A stretch of DNA of 64,000 nucleotides from the NCBI GenBank assembly GCA_008694505.1, contig VZDJ01000623.1:17603754-17667753 (forward strand), given 5' to 3'. Shown piece after piece: positions 24,628 to 37,236 of the stretch. The notes beneath the pieces were generated by a model. It was given only the letters and a program-made list of their open reading frames with translations. It made no database searches and was not told the DNA's origin. Each line of letters opens with the position of its first letter. Positions within the stretch are counted from its first letter, which is position 1. The DNA is from Cyanoderma ruficeps. Lineage: Eukaryota > Chordata > Aves > Passeriformes > Timaliidae. The position numbers and the translations under genes are program-made.

Positions 24628-25565
24628 GTCACAGAAGCAGTTCTCATACATTTTATCAGACAATGTCATATCCTATTGTTCAAACAACATCAGGGCTAAC
24701 ACAACGTGTATGATAAAATTGGATTTCCTGGGGCTTCCTGGTGTCAACTTTTGTAAATAAAATCTCATGTTAATTTTGTGCCATGCCCAAGGCCACCAAG
24801 ATAAAAATCCATCCTTAAAAAATGTTCATGTAAGTTTTCCTTTAAACAGTCATTTTCTTCAGGGGTAAAAATGTCTCTGTAAAAGATGGATGTAACATCA
24901 GCTCTGACATGATACAGGCTTGTACCCTACTACAGACCAAGACCACTTTTAGTGCCTAAGATGCTGATTTATCTTTTTCTTAGCTTTAAAACACACAAGA
25001 AAGAACAAGAGAAGTAAACCTCAGTATGCAACAGCTGAAATTGAGAAACATCTTTATCAGTTCAGAAAAACTCAGCAGACACAGCCATGTAATCAAAGGC
25101 CACCTTGAATGCTCTTCCTTCAGCTTGTGACTTGTTCATCTCACTACCCTGGCAGAACTGTGAGAAACTTTAGCCTGGGGCAATTGAAACTTTGGTAGCA
25201 CAGTGTCTTCAAAGCTGGTCTTCAGAAGATACCATCAAAATCTGTTCTGGTTCAATACCTAAATTGCAGACTCATCCCTGAAAGCCTTACTTCGGTCCTT
25301 TAATGGTCATTGAAAGCCAGGAAATGCTTTGTACCAGCAAGAATTTCTTCCTCTGCCTTGCAGAAGCATAACATGCTGATTTCTGAACTTGTGATCTTCC
25401 CCGTTCTGTATGGAGGGAAGTAACTTTTCTCTCTAAAGGAAAAGTAGGTACAGCCCAGTGCACACACAAGGCTCTCACAGGTTCTGCCTGGCAGATATCT
25501 GCTTTGTGGATTGTGAAGAATCTAGAGAATCAACAGTGTTAATAAGAACTATCATTGTGCAAAAC

Positions 25566-25587
25566 AATTCACAAAAAATTGTGAATT
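25566..25587. repeat. Perfect 9-base inverted repeat with AAAA spacer
   Basis: AATTCACAA, then AAAA, then TTGTGAATT. Confidence 0.9.
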
Positions 25588-27164
25588 TTTTATGTAGTTG
25601 AGTTTGTGAGTAGAGATTTTAGCCTACCCATTGCCAAGATGAACTTAGCCTCTAAAGTCTTCTAAGCTTTTTATTAAAAATGCAATAAAAGACTAAAATC
25701 TGCCCAAACCTTTGAAATAAAAGTATTCAGGGAGGCTTTCATTTGAATATCCTTTTACTCCCTTTCCTTTTGTTTATTAAAAATATGTGTAAGGAGACCC
25801 TGATGTAGTGGAAAAAAACATAATAGTTGAAACAGGCGGCAGTTATTTTTGTGGCAAGTCCAGTTCTTCAAAAGTCCAAGTGTCTTTGTGCTCAGCAGAT
25901 GAAAGGGACATAATAAAGGGAGGGAGAGAACTCCCACTAAGATAGAAAATACAACTTACCTTTCAAATATGGATTCCTACTTTAAATCTGATAGCTGAGA
26001 ATTTGTTTTAGGACATTTCCCTAGCCAACCAGAGATGCATCAAACTTCTGTCAGCTCTGGGATGTGTTTAGGATCTTACTTTTAACCACTTCTCTGCAGC
26101 AGTCCATGCAGTCTCAGTCAGACACTTGGACAAAGGGAAGATTGAAGGAACTGAAAACTTGTGTTCTAGCTGTCATTTCAGACTTGGCCAAAACCAGTGG
26201 AAGCAATGATATCATCAGTCTGTCTCTGACCATTAGATCACAAAGCTCTTGCTCTGATTAGGTCATGTCTCAGGCTGAGAATAGCGTGTGTCCAGTTGTG
26301 TAACAAGCAGTGCCTGGTTCTCATTGACCTTAGGCATTCTGTGATGAGCAAAGCTTCTCTCTTGTATCAGCAGTAATGAGTGAAAATTTATGGACCCATA
26401 CAAAGGGCAGTGGGAAGACTATTCCATCCCCTATTTGTTTTCTACAATGATTAGGGCTAATTCCCAGCATGCCAATTTCAGGTCAACATTCTTCCCTATC
26501 TCCGAGTGTGACCTCAGCAGTCACACCATGAGCTCAAAAGTTCTTTTTGTTTCAATCAGTTATGCTTTGTGTTGCAGACTTTTCTGAGTGGAAACAGCAG
26601 TGTTGTACTGGAGTCAGTGGGGCTCATGTTAATGTGACTAGTTTGAAAAATTTCACACCACCACAAGATACTAAATTCCAAGTTTAAAACAGAGTACTGT
26701 TAAAATATCATGTTTTGAGGATGACTGAGCAATTAGCATGTTTGCTTGCATCATGAGAACTTATCCTTTGTGTCACTGAGTCTCAGATGACCAAATTTTG
26801 GCTTCTTCTCTGACTTTGACTTTGAAAGGAGGACCCATTTAATTTTTGAATCTAGATCTCTGCTGCTGGCTATTCCTACTTTTCACTGGGTTACTGCTTC
26901 AATATCAGCAGGGCAGATACTTGAGTGGAGTCAGTCTCTGCCATGAACTACCTTGATTATGCTGGATAAAGCCACTCATAACTCAGCAGGGATGGTTGTA
27001 GGTTCCATGTCATGGCTTCTCCACTGGCATTCAGTCAATTCCATGCTGTTGTTGCTGTAGATACCTCCTGTGACTGTGACCTTTCACTCCAACCCAGTTG
27101 GAGGTCATGACACTCAGAGTTCCTGCAAAGGTTTATTGGATGTTTTCAGCTTCATCAAATCATA

Positions 27165-27350
27165 TATGGGACATGGAACTAGGTTGCCCAGAGAAGCTGT
27201 GGGTACCTCGTCCCTGAATGTGTTCAAGGCCAGGTTGGCTGGAGCTTTGAGCCACCTGTTCTGTTGGAAGGTGTTCCTCCCTATGGTGGAGGGATAGAAC
27301 AAGCTGGTCTTTAATGTCCCCACCAACCCAAACCATTCTGTGATTCTGTA
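27165..27350 (+). repeat. CR1 LINE 3' end, plus orientation
   Basis: AGGTTGCCCAGAGAAGCTGT, CAAGGCCAGGTTGGCTGGAG and the terminal CACCAACCCAAACCATTCTG TGATTCTGT identify the CR1 3' end. Confidence 0.9.
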
Positions 27351-30300
27351 TATCGTTCTAAGTTAGAATGTCCAAGGTTAGATAATGAGGAAAATAGTCT
27401 GTGAGGCAGCAAAACAGAAAAATAACAAAACTAAGCAAGAAAAAGACAATATAAGACCACGATTGTCATGTAGTGGATTGGAGTCTACTTAAGGACAGAA
27501 ATCCATGATTTAATAAGCTGTCTTAAGTGGATGCCCTGTAAATAGTATATTCTCTCTGCCCCCTTCCAAATCACAAGATGTTTGTACTCTAAAAACTATC
27601 ATCACAATTTGCACTAATGAGCACTTTCTAATGATGTTGGCAGACGAAAGTTAGAAAGCTCTTAGGAGATCTCTGCTGCTTTTCAGTAAAGGTGGTACTT
27701 TCAGATCAGTGTTGAGGCATATGGACTGCATAGCAAACAAAGACCTTCTGGAACAGCTACTGCTGCATCCCATTTGTGTGGATAGACATACATCTAACTT
27801 CTGGATAAGTAAGCCCTGCATGTTTCATACGTGTTCTGTGTCTCCTTTTGAAGAAGATGAATACCAATAAATTTTCTAAGTTCTCTGGCAAAATGTTGTC
27901 TGAAGAAAAAGGAATCCATATTGGGACTGAGCTGTGAATAAGGGAATCCCAAGCAAATCTAGCTTGCAATCACTTCAGCACACACATTTGTAAATGATCG
28001 TTTGAATTTATTTTAGAAAAAAAACCCAAAGACATACAGAATTGGAAAAGAAATCAGTTCTTTTTAAGCATGAGCAAAACGCTTTTCTGCTGTGAAATTA
28101 TCTCTTCCTTATGGGCAGAGAGGAAATTAAAACTAGCCCAGAGAAGAATCCTTCTTAGGAGCTTCATTTAATATATTAGGAATTGTTTCTTTTCTGGGAA
28201 GCTTTAACACATCCCAGAAAGCATAGAGATTCAATTAAGCATCAAAGAGAAAAATACAATCCTGAACTTTGGGATATTTATTTTTATTCAACAAATCTCT
28301 GCTCCAGGACTGAAGCCTGAAAATACCTGACATTTCATGTCCTGCTATTCAACAACAAGAGACAGTTTAAAGTAGAGTTCATAATAATAAATAAATGAAA
28401 GTTTGACGCAAGTACAAAAGTAAATCACAGCCGTAGAGGACATGCTTTAGACACAACATGATGGTCAGTCCTTAGCATTTAAAGCAAGGATGGAAATAGA
28501 GTATCAATACTGTAGAAACTAGAAGCTGATAAAAAGCACCACAGCAGTTTAATGGAATTTCATCACACAAAATTACAACTTTCCAGACAGAAACTGGAAG
28601 ACCTTTATGCAAATATGAAGCTAGCTGAAATTGCACTTTGAAGTGCGATACTTTTTTAAAAGACCTCCCTGCTGTACCAGTGTACATTGTGCAGCTAATG
28701 GTGTACATTGTGCTCCTGTTCTCACTGTTACTGTTTCTGGCAAGAATTCCCAAGAATCCCATTGTGTTCAATCCTGTATGCTTACAGCGTTAGAGGCTCA
28801 GTCTTGGAGGACAGACATACATCAGTTTATTACTATACTAAACTCCTTCATTACTCATTTTGGAGATGGAGGGTGGGTTCCAGGGAAGTTATGGACACAT
28901 CTCCTGGATTTGCTCAGCACCAGGTAAGGAGCTGCTCTGTGGACTATTTATTCATCTCCAAATCAGGGATCTCAGAGGAACCCTGTTTCCTGATTTGGAT
29001 CTCCAGAGAGAAATGAGACTTAGAAGGGGGTTTGCAGAAGTCTTTCATTTGAAAACAAAGCTGCTTATGCCAGCAAAGAACTAAATACCAGGAGAAAACT
29101 GGGGAAAAAAGCTGAAGTGGGCTTAATCTTTTGTGTCTTGTTGAGGGCCAGAGATGGGTCCTTTCTTTTATTAGGGATTTCCACCAACCCTTCTCCTAGA
29201 TACAGCTCAACCACTTCGAGTGAAAACTCTCTGCTCTTCTGTTCTGAATGTGTTTTATAATCCTTTGTGCATACCCAGTCTTTTCTGCAAGTGCAGAGTT
29301 GCAATTATCCCTTCTGCATGTGCATTGAAGACCTGTACTCAGTCTCCTGCAAGGCTGGCAAATACCAGCAATCAGGCCAACTCGGGTCTCCTGGTTAGGG
29401 TCACTCTGTAATGCAGGATATACATTCCCCAGTGCAGGCATTCCGGCATGCTCCTCAGGGCTTCATGTCCAGGAGGTGAAAATTCAGGTGTCCAAGTCAC
29501 ATTTCAAAGCCATTGCTGAAGGTCAGTGTTCTTCCTGATGAGAGGTGATAACAAAGCTGATGGATTCATTTTCAGTCTCCAGTGAGCATCCTTTAATCTT
29601 GATTTCCTCATCCATGGAAAGAAAATAAATAGCTGTTACCTTTCAGTTATATTCATTTTACTGAGCTGTGTCGAACACATTGAAGCCCTTGAGTGGAGCA
29701 GAGAGTCATCTCAGTACCAAAAGTTTAAATGCTGTCATAAAAGGACAGGTTTTATATTTATAGACATTATTATTTCTACATTAGTAATATTTACATATTT
29801 GATGTATGCTTTAAAAATAGATAAACAGGTTATTTGTTTAAAGGTATTAAATTATGCAGATGTGGCTTTCAGTACATGATCCCTGAAGGTAAAAATACAT
29901 CCCTCAGTGAATGACATGGACAGAATTTACACAATCGCTCCCTGTTTGCTGCTGAACCAAGATGGTTTTCAGAGGATTTCATGCTACAGATCTGCTGCTG
30001 GCAGTGACAGAAAATCCACACCTCTTCTTTCAGGTTTTTTCTTGCTCCCTAGTTTGATCCTTTCCTTATAGCATTTGTAGAAAGAACGATTTTAAAAGCT
30101 AATGTGCTTAATGTCTTCTTCAGTAACAGCACAAGAGTTCATGTCACTACAGAGTTATCAAATCACAGGAATGAGAGTTTCATAAAACTGCAAAATGTGT
30201 TTCGTTATGAAGAATGTCTTTAGCACTTTGCTGCTATCTAAATCATGCTGATCACGCACCTTCTGGTTTTTTCATCTATATCTTTATATTTCTTGCTTTT

Positions 30301-30523
30301 CCCAGATATTCCCTATAAATTACCTTCTAAAGCAGGTCATGAAAACAAGGCTTAGCTCCTCACCAAACTCAGCCTTTTAGCTCTGTGCAGTGCCTCTCTC
30401 CTGTGTTTTTCTGGGAAAAAATATGTCTGAGGCTGGAAATGGCGTCAAATGAGCAAGCTTGAAATGGGAAAATCCCAGTTAAGGCAGATTTTTAATTATT
30501 AAATTTTCTATTAATATATTGAA

Positions 30524-30540
30524 GGTCAGTGGAACTGACC
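30524..30540. repeat. Perfect 7-base inverted repeat with 3-base spacer
   Basis: GGTCAGT, then GGA, then ACTGACC. The half-sites GGTCA/TGACC resemble nuclear-receptor half-sites, but their 7-base spacing does not fit an oestrogen response element. Confidence 0.85.
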
Positions 30541-30588
30541 CAGTTTTCAGGGAGCTCTGAGCAATTTCACCTGATCTTATATTTTAGC

Positions 30589-30618
30589 ACTAAATCCATA
30601 TTTATTAAAGGATTTAGT
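30589..30618. repeat. Perfect 9-base inverted repeat with 12-base AT spacer
   Basis: ACTAAATCC and GGATTTAGT are separated by ATATTTATTAAA. It lies 49 bases after another inverted repeat. Confidence 0.88.
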
Positions 30619-31516
30619 AGACAGGTCAGAAGCAGCTAAATCTCTGATTCTGCATCACATGAATGCTAAAGAAAAATTTTCATCTTCATTGCTCTTCTCT
30701 AAGCTGGAAAGCTTTAAACTGTTGTCAAGCCAATTTGAAGATATGTGGGGGATAGGGGTAAACGGTAAACATGTAAAAATGGATTTGCTAGAAATGAGAC
30801 ACAAATTGACATCATTATCCCTTTCCCAACTCCAATCTTTAATGTAATGTGAAAATAACACGAAATTCTGAAAGATGCTGTTTCCTGTGTTGGAGGCTCC
30901 TGTGTCTGTTCCATCAATTAAAAAGGGCCATGAACAAAGCACTGCACTGGTGGGTTAGTGTTTGATAGGTTTCTTTTCCCACTTTTCTTCTGAAATATCA
31001 AAGGCAACATAGCAGTCTTTTTGTTCTTAAGGGGACAGATTTATGTCAGTTTTTAGCAGGATATGTAAAAAATAAAAAAAAGAGGAAGAAGCAGGTACAA
31101 GCTTTTTATTAGTATGAGTAATTGCTTTAGTATTCTAACTTCTGAAGTACTGTTAATGGACTGTGACCTCATGATACCTGGCACCGTGCAAATGCAGAAC
31201 AAAAAGGATAATCTTGGCCTCAGATAGTTGAGATTCTTAAACTTCAAGTGAACAACAACAGAGAGAGACATGCTGATGAAGACAGAATAAGATTACATCA
31301 CAGTTTTCATCAACACACTGTGGAGAAGTTAAGGCACGTCAGCAGCCACTGTCAGGATTTTGGGTGGGATTCAAGATGGATTAGGATTTTAAAGAGAGCC
31401 TTGAAAAATTCTGAGGCAGTTTTAACAGACCAGAGGGAAGCACCTCCCCTAATCATGAGGAGATAATGAGAAAAAAAAAATTCTAAAAACTAGCCAGCAG
31501 GCAGTTAAGTCTGGGC

Positions 31517-31640
31517 TCATAGAGTCATGAAATGGTTTGAGTTGGAAGGGACTTTAAAGGTCAGTTAGTTCCTACCCCCCTGCCATGGACAGAGACACCT
31601 TCCATTAGACCAGGTTGCTCTGAGCCCCATTAGTTGGCTG
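31517..31640 (-). repeat. CR1 LINE 3' end, minus orientation
   Basis: It begins TCATAGAGTCATGAAATGG then TTGAGTTGGAAGGGACTTTA, the reverse-complement CR1 terminus, and runs through CACCTTCCATTAGACCAGG. Confidence 0.88.
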
Positions 31641-33782
31641 GTTCCTCGTGGGTATGAGCAGGCCCTGGAACTAAAGATGAGTAATTTCTTTTTTGATTAT
31701 TTGCATGAAAAATAAGCAGAATCCTATTTGAATAGCATTATCCTTTCCTAAGAATAATGTTTATGATAACCTAGGACACCTGGATGAACCACCCCAAGCT
31801 CAACAATGTCTTGAGCACTGTCTGCTCTAGAAATTCTCCCTGAAAGAGATTTCAAGTCATCCTCTGGAACTCTCTTTCCTTTCTTGACCCACAGAGGGCG
31901 ATTATGCTCAGTTCAGTTCTTCAGGTGAGACTGACATAGAATGAGGTGAAATTCAGGCAATACAAGACATCACTCCAAGTCAATAACATGACAAAACCCC
32001 AGATGGGAACGTTGATACAAACTTGATTCCTTAGAAAAAAAGCCTGCATCCATTAATCAGTTACCACACATCAGTCCCCCGTGGTAAGTACAAACATCAG
32101 GGAGCAAAATACAAGGTAATGCTTGAAGTCATTCAAGGATTTTTTCTCACAGAGGTGCTTGGCTTGATTGTACTGTTTCAGGACATTAAGCCTCATACTT
32201 GCTCTTAGAATTGGGCACCAGATTTGCTGGTAGGATCCCCTCTTCAAGGAATTACAAACAGCTTTGAGAGCTGCACTGTGAGATGAGGTAAAACACAGTG
32301 CACCTCTAGGAAAGGGTAAGGAGTGATTAAGCTCTTCATACAAACACTGGATGAGATTAAAGATGAAAGGAAATATTTAGTCACCTTTTGGGAACAGCTG
32401 GTGTGAAAATATTTAACAGGCAGGTCTTTTATGTACAGGCAGAGCATTCTAACTAAGCTTAAATAGGCAGGAGCAATATAGTGCAGCTGGCCAGTCTGTG
32501 AATACTGTTATAGGAGAATTAAAAGCTTTCCTTCTCATTTGCTCATGCAGCTCAGATGGTAGCTAATCATGTCCTCTAATTTTAACAACAGAATTGGGAA
32601 ATGTACCAAAAAAATGCAGCTTGTAATAAGAACAGAGGTGACAAATTCTGTGCCTGGGACTGAATGACAAAGAAACGATTCACCTGCCCTTTTCTGTGGA
32701 ACAGCCTTAGCTGTCTTATTCTGTCCAAAAAGACATGTATTTAAGTGGAAGCTTAATCTGAAATCCATTTTGATCATTTCTTTGAGTGCCATCAGAAAAG
32801 TAAAAGCAACTCTGACTATTTAATCACCCATTAGAAACCTGTGAGCATTTAAGAGGTCTGTGTTTTAAAGAACCAGGGCATGTAGCAGGTTGTGTGTTGT
32901 AAGGCTGTTTAAATTGTAGGGTACCCACCTATCTTTAAACTGGCAGCTAAATGGAAGATGTAGTTTTGAGAGTTCCTGGCTCCTGGTTTCCTGTCAGAAA
33001 TAATTAAACTGCATTTTAGGAAGACTGTCGTAAGTAGTTTGCTTCACAAGTGTTTTTCACAGCTGAGAGTCTATATTACAGCTCTTGGGGCCTGGGAATC
33101 CAAACCACCTTATATATCCATTATATATGAATTCTACATTCATAACCTGGAACCTGCACACTTTTGTGTGCATGGGTGGTGGTTTGGCTGGGGTCTCAGC
33201 TGGGTGGGAGATGAAACACAAAATGTTCCCAGAGTTCCCATTCTGGGTTAGCCTAAGATCTGTTTGTTTATAGCATGCTGTGCAAATCCCTGGCCCACGT
33301 GTGCAAGACTGTTCCTTGGCAGCATGTTGTCTGTGAAATGTTTCAGTCAAGATGTAAATGTCCCAGAGGGTTTTCCATCCTTTTTCATAGCAATGACTGC
33401 ACAGGGACTCTGCTTTTCAGAACATGATTTTTCTTCTCTCTTCACCATTTTTTAATTCACTCCATTATCTTGGTTTGACACTTCCAAATAACTCCAGGAA
33501 GGCTTTTGACTGTCACTATTCCTATTATCTCTAGGTTTCTTTCCTCCACCACCAATCTATAGATATCTGACGTTTCCATCTCTCCTATGGCACGCAAGAC
33601 TGCTTATTGGGGCATCAAGGAGTTCATGTGCCTGTCTCAGAGTTCACATTTACCCGTGGATCCATTACTTTCCCTCTTTATGCCCTGGTTACTTTATCTG
33701 AAAGGTGCTGCACCTGAGTCAGGGGAAGAACCCTCAGTATCCATACTGATACTAGTATCCATACATAGGTTTGGGGATGAGG

Positions 33783-34312
33783 GATTGAGAGCAGCCCTAA
33801 GGAAAAGGATTTAGGAGTGGATGAAAAGCTGGACATGACTGGCAATGCGCTCTCACAGCCCAGAAAAGTCAGTCGTGCCCTGGGCTGCATCCAAAGCAGT
33901 GTGGCCAGCAGGGCCAGGGAGGGGATTCTGCCCCTCCACTCTCGTGAGACCCCATCTGGAGAGCTGCATCCAGCTCTGAGACCCAGCTGTGGGGGTCTGC
34001 AGCACAAGAAGGATGTGGACCTGTTTGAGAAAGTCTAGAGGAAGCCACAAAGATAATGAGAGGACTTAGGCACCTCTGCTATGGGAACAGACTGAGACAG
34101 TTGGAGTTGTTCAGTCTGGGGAACAGAAGGCTCTGGGGAGACTTTATTTGGGCCTTTTTAGTACTTAAAAGGGGCTTATAAGAAAGATGGGAACAGATAT
34201 TTTAATAGAGCCTGTAGTGATAAGATGAGGAATAATAGTTTTAAACTCAAAGAAGATAGATTTAGACTAGACATAAGGAAGAATTTTTTTACGAAGAGGG
34301 AGAACAGGATGT
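33783..34312 (+). repeat. CR1 LINE fragment lacking the 3' end, plus orientation
   Basis: It contains AGCAGTGTGGCCAGCAGGG, GGAGGGGATTCTGCCCCTCC, GAGACCCCATCTGGAGAGC, CAAGAAGGATGTGGACCTG and ATAAGGAAGAATTTTTTTAC in CR1 order. The usual gap-box ending is missing, so the copy is truncated at both ends. Several open frames in it are remnants. Confidence 0.9.
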
Positions 34313-35446
34313 AATGAAGGTGTGAAGTGACCAAGCTGGCATCCCCTGGATTGTTTGGTAAACTGGGAGCAAGAAAATTACATCTGATTTGATGTTCTGA
34401 GATCAAAGTTCAATGCTTACGAATAAAGAATGTAAACTAATAACCAGAGAAGAGATTGCAGTCTAACTAGAGTAGCCCTATGGTAAAAGAGTGCTGGAAA
34501 GCACCAGAGGCTACAACAATAATTTTTGGAGTTCGAGTTTAAATACCTGTACTCTCAGACTTTGTATTTTCTCAAGGTATTTCTTCTCAGCTTGCTGAAA
34601 TTTTAGCAGCATAAATCTAGCGTTTGATTTTTTACCTGCTGTTTTCTTTATCCTCCCCCAGGCTTTGTTTATCAGGTCAGCCAAGGAGAACCAAATTTAC
34701 TTCTTTTTTTTTTTTTTTTAGTGCATCTTTGCTGCTATATTAACCAACTTGCAGGTCCTGTGTGCTCATCACCACCCTGAGCAGCCCACACTCCATTGCT
34801 GTCTGGCAGTTGGGAAAAAAGTAGAAAAGTCACGTCTGGGCTCCAGCCCTTCAGCAAGTCAATAATTGCCCATCCCTTATGCTCTTATTGAGTACTGTAG
34901 TATGATACTACCTCCCTCGCAGCTAGGAGCTGTGAAAATCTGTGTCTCAATACCAGATGCAAAGTGAAAACTTCTGACAGCAACTCGAGCCCTTCCTCAG
35001 CCATGCCTTTATTGTTTGATAGTGTAATTTCTACTTGCTTCCAATAAATCCTACATTAGATTCTGTTACATCTCAACAGCAAGTGGTGTGTGCACATGCT
35101 CACTTTAAGTACCCAAGATGCCAAAGCACTTTTACAAGTTTGATTATAAATCATACAAACAAGTTCCTGAGTGTCTTAAGCCCATTTGAGCTCCAGAGTT
35201 CTTTCACTGAGAGACTTAAGCGTATAGGACTAAATGTTTGAGGGGGTTTGGAGACATCCATGATGCTGCAGTAAAAGGAGTTTTACTAGAAATTGGAAAC
35301 TGTTCCACCATCCTCAGCTGTTTGGGAAGCAAGAGCTAGATATTGTTCTCATGTCACACTTGAAAAATGAGGTGTTTTCTAGACATGCAAGGCATTAGTG
35401 TTGTTCCTATCATAAATTACCATTGTCCAAAGAACTCTCTGATCCT

Positions 35447-35474
35447 TTTCATCATAAGTCTGTTTCATCATAAG
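35447..35474. repeat. Direct repeat of 12 bases with 16-base period
   Basis: TTTCATCATAAG occurs at 35447-35458 and again at 35463-35474, with TCTG between. Confidence 0.9.
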
Positions 35475-36972
35475 GGTCTGAAGACCTCACAGCTGTCTGC
35501 TGTGGTGCACCATTTTAGTCCTGGAGCTGAAGTGGATGTTCCTGTCCTATATCAGGAGCATATCAATAGTTCTTGAACAGCCCAAATGTCCTGTAAATGG
35601 GGTATTCAAAGACTGAAAGCCACTTAAATAGTTCTGAATTTCAGTCAGGTGTGATGTTAATGCAGACTGAGAAGTTTTGAATATTTTATATGCAGCCAGT
35701 GACACAGAGAAAAAATGTGCACTGCAGAGTACCTTGGTACCCCTTTCTGAGCTTCCAGCCCAGCCCTGCTCAGCATTTCTGTTCACATCTCCGTGTCCCC
35801 AAAAGGAACTCTGTCCTTATCTATAAAATGGCTCAGTGAAGCAGAAGGCTTGAGGTCAAAACATTTGGGAATTTAGAAGCCCCAGGCAGAAGTCAGAGAG
35901 AAAACCTTGTAGACTGAAATACTGTGAATTGCCTCTCCTTCAGCTGAGGAAGGGAGAGTGTAGTCAGGGTGGCTTATGAGAGATGTAAAGTAACAGCCAA
36001 GTAATGAGTCTGGAGAAGAAATAGATTCATTTCATTTCATCTGCAGTGTTACACTGCATCAGTATTTGGGCTTTGTTTTTTTCCTTGAAAACAATTCTGT
36101 ATAGTAATCATGGTAACAGGCACTTTAACACCTGATTTGTGGGTATCTCTTCGCCACCAAGTCTCTGTTTTTCCAAACAAATACAGTGTAGATAAAAACA
36201 GGTCTCCCAAATTCATGCCGAGGCTATGCCAGGTTTTAGACAAAAGTCTAGTGCTGAGCAAAAATATAATGCCTGTGTCCTCAGGCCTGCTGGGGCTCAG
36301 GGAGGTTTGGGAAGGCCATCATCCCTGAAAAGGCAAGGTCTTTTAGCTCTTTGCTTTTTGGAGGTAAGTACCAAAATATTTGGCTGTGGCTGTGCCTGCA
36401 TTAGCTCTGGTAAGACTTGGGAACAAACACCATCCTATCGGCTCCACTGCATGTGGCTCACAAAAGATGCAGTTATACCTCTGAATGTCTGAGAGGGATT
36501 TTTTAATGGAGTGGTAGGAGAATGGGGCATAGAAAATGTGCAAATTTGGTAGAAACATAAATATCCTTTCTTAATTTTAAAGAGAGATGAAGGATTTTAA
36601 TGAATCCCATCCCCAGAACCATGGTTTAAGAAGTCATAAACAGGCTTTGCCAGCACTTAACTTCAGCATCAGTAGTTTATCAGCGCATTGTTTCCACACT
36701 TAACCAGATTTTAATTAAATGTGACTTCCGTTCTGCTTATTGGAAGAGCCTTCCCCTTTGGATTTGAGCATCACAAAAGCTTGAGGAGTGCAAGAGAATT
36801 AGAAAGCAAATAGGAGGATCAATCACAGCAGACCCTTGCAATCCATGTCCGTCTCTTTTTTGTGATATACTTATTAGATTCTCATTGTCAGGGAGGATTA
36901 GTGTTATGAGCTCTAGGAATTCCTTTCATTGCCCCGTAAGGCGAGGTAGTGAAGTGTGTCTGCTTTTAACAA

Positions 36973-37050
36973 TAACCCTCTGGATTTTCCCCCTCTCCCT
37001 TCTCTCTCTCCACCCATATCCCCTCCTGTCTGTTGTCTCCTCTCCCACAG
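36973..37050 (+). promoter_or_regulatory. Extended polypyrimidine tract and 3' splice site of EGF6-7 exon
   Basis: About 75 bases before the acceptor consist almost entirely of C and T, with CTCTCCCTTCTCTCTCTCC and TGTCTCCTCTCCCACAG within it. Such a tract gives strong U2AF binding but also contains several UCUU/CUCUCU-type PTB sites. Whether this exon is regulated cannot be told from sequence. Confidence 0.6.
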
Positions 37051-37236
37051 AGATTTGTGCAGCGGACTGCGGAGGACACGGCATTTGTGTCGGGGGCACC
37101 TGCCGCTGCGAGGAGGGCTGGATGGGCACGGCCTGTGATCAGCGGGCGTGTCACCCACGCTGCAATGAGCACGGGACCTGCCGGGACGGCAAGTGTGAAT
37201 GCAGCCCGGGCTGGAACGGAGAGCACTGCACCATTG
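37051..37236 (+). CDS. TENM4: Teneurin exon encoding EGF-like repeats 6 and 7
   Basis: This 186-base exon has phase 1 at both ends; the carried-over G plus AG gives Glu, so the join reads [17 protein letters not shown]6 ([16 protein letters not shown] through GTACD) and EGF7 ([13 protein letters not shown] through GEHCTI) each have the full six cysteines. The exon is noticeably GC-rich compared with the surrounding intron. The acceptor is TCTCCCACAG after an unusually long pyrimidine tract, and the donor is GTAGGG. It can join either to the 27-base microexon at 43629 or straight to EGF8 at 51074, both in frame, which corresponds to the known alternative splice site in the teneurin EGF7-EGF8 linker. 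Confidence 0.95.

Larger units (their letters stand above)
19860..37050 (+). other. Long intron between EGF4-5 and EGF6-7 exons
   Basis: This is the largest complete intron in the window (17.2 kb). It contains CR1 fragments at 27165-27350 (+), 31517-31640 (-) and 33783-34312 (+), a small CA repeat near 24612-24627, an exact POU octamer motif (23982-23989), inverted repeats at 25566-25587, 30524-30540 and 30589-30618, and a 16-base-period direct repeat (35447-35474). Its last 80 bases (36973-37050) are almost pure pyrimidine. Open frames in it are short and give no recognisable protein. No teneurin exon is missing between EGF5 and EGF6, because the flanking exons join directly. Confidence 0.85.

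Noticed and set aside
30524..30540. Oestrogen-response-like palindrome GGTCA...TGACC
   Set aside because: Half-sites are 7 bases apart instead of 3, so it does not fit a receptor element. Kept only as an inverted repeat.
33678..34038. Several overlapping open frames at 33678-34050
   Set aside because: They fall in a CR1 fragment and are decayed retroelement sequence.
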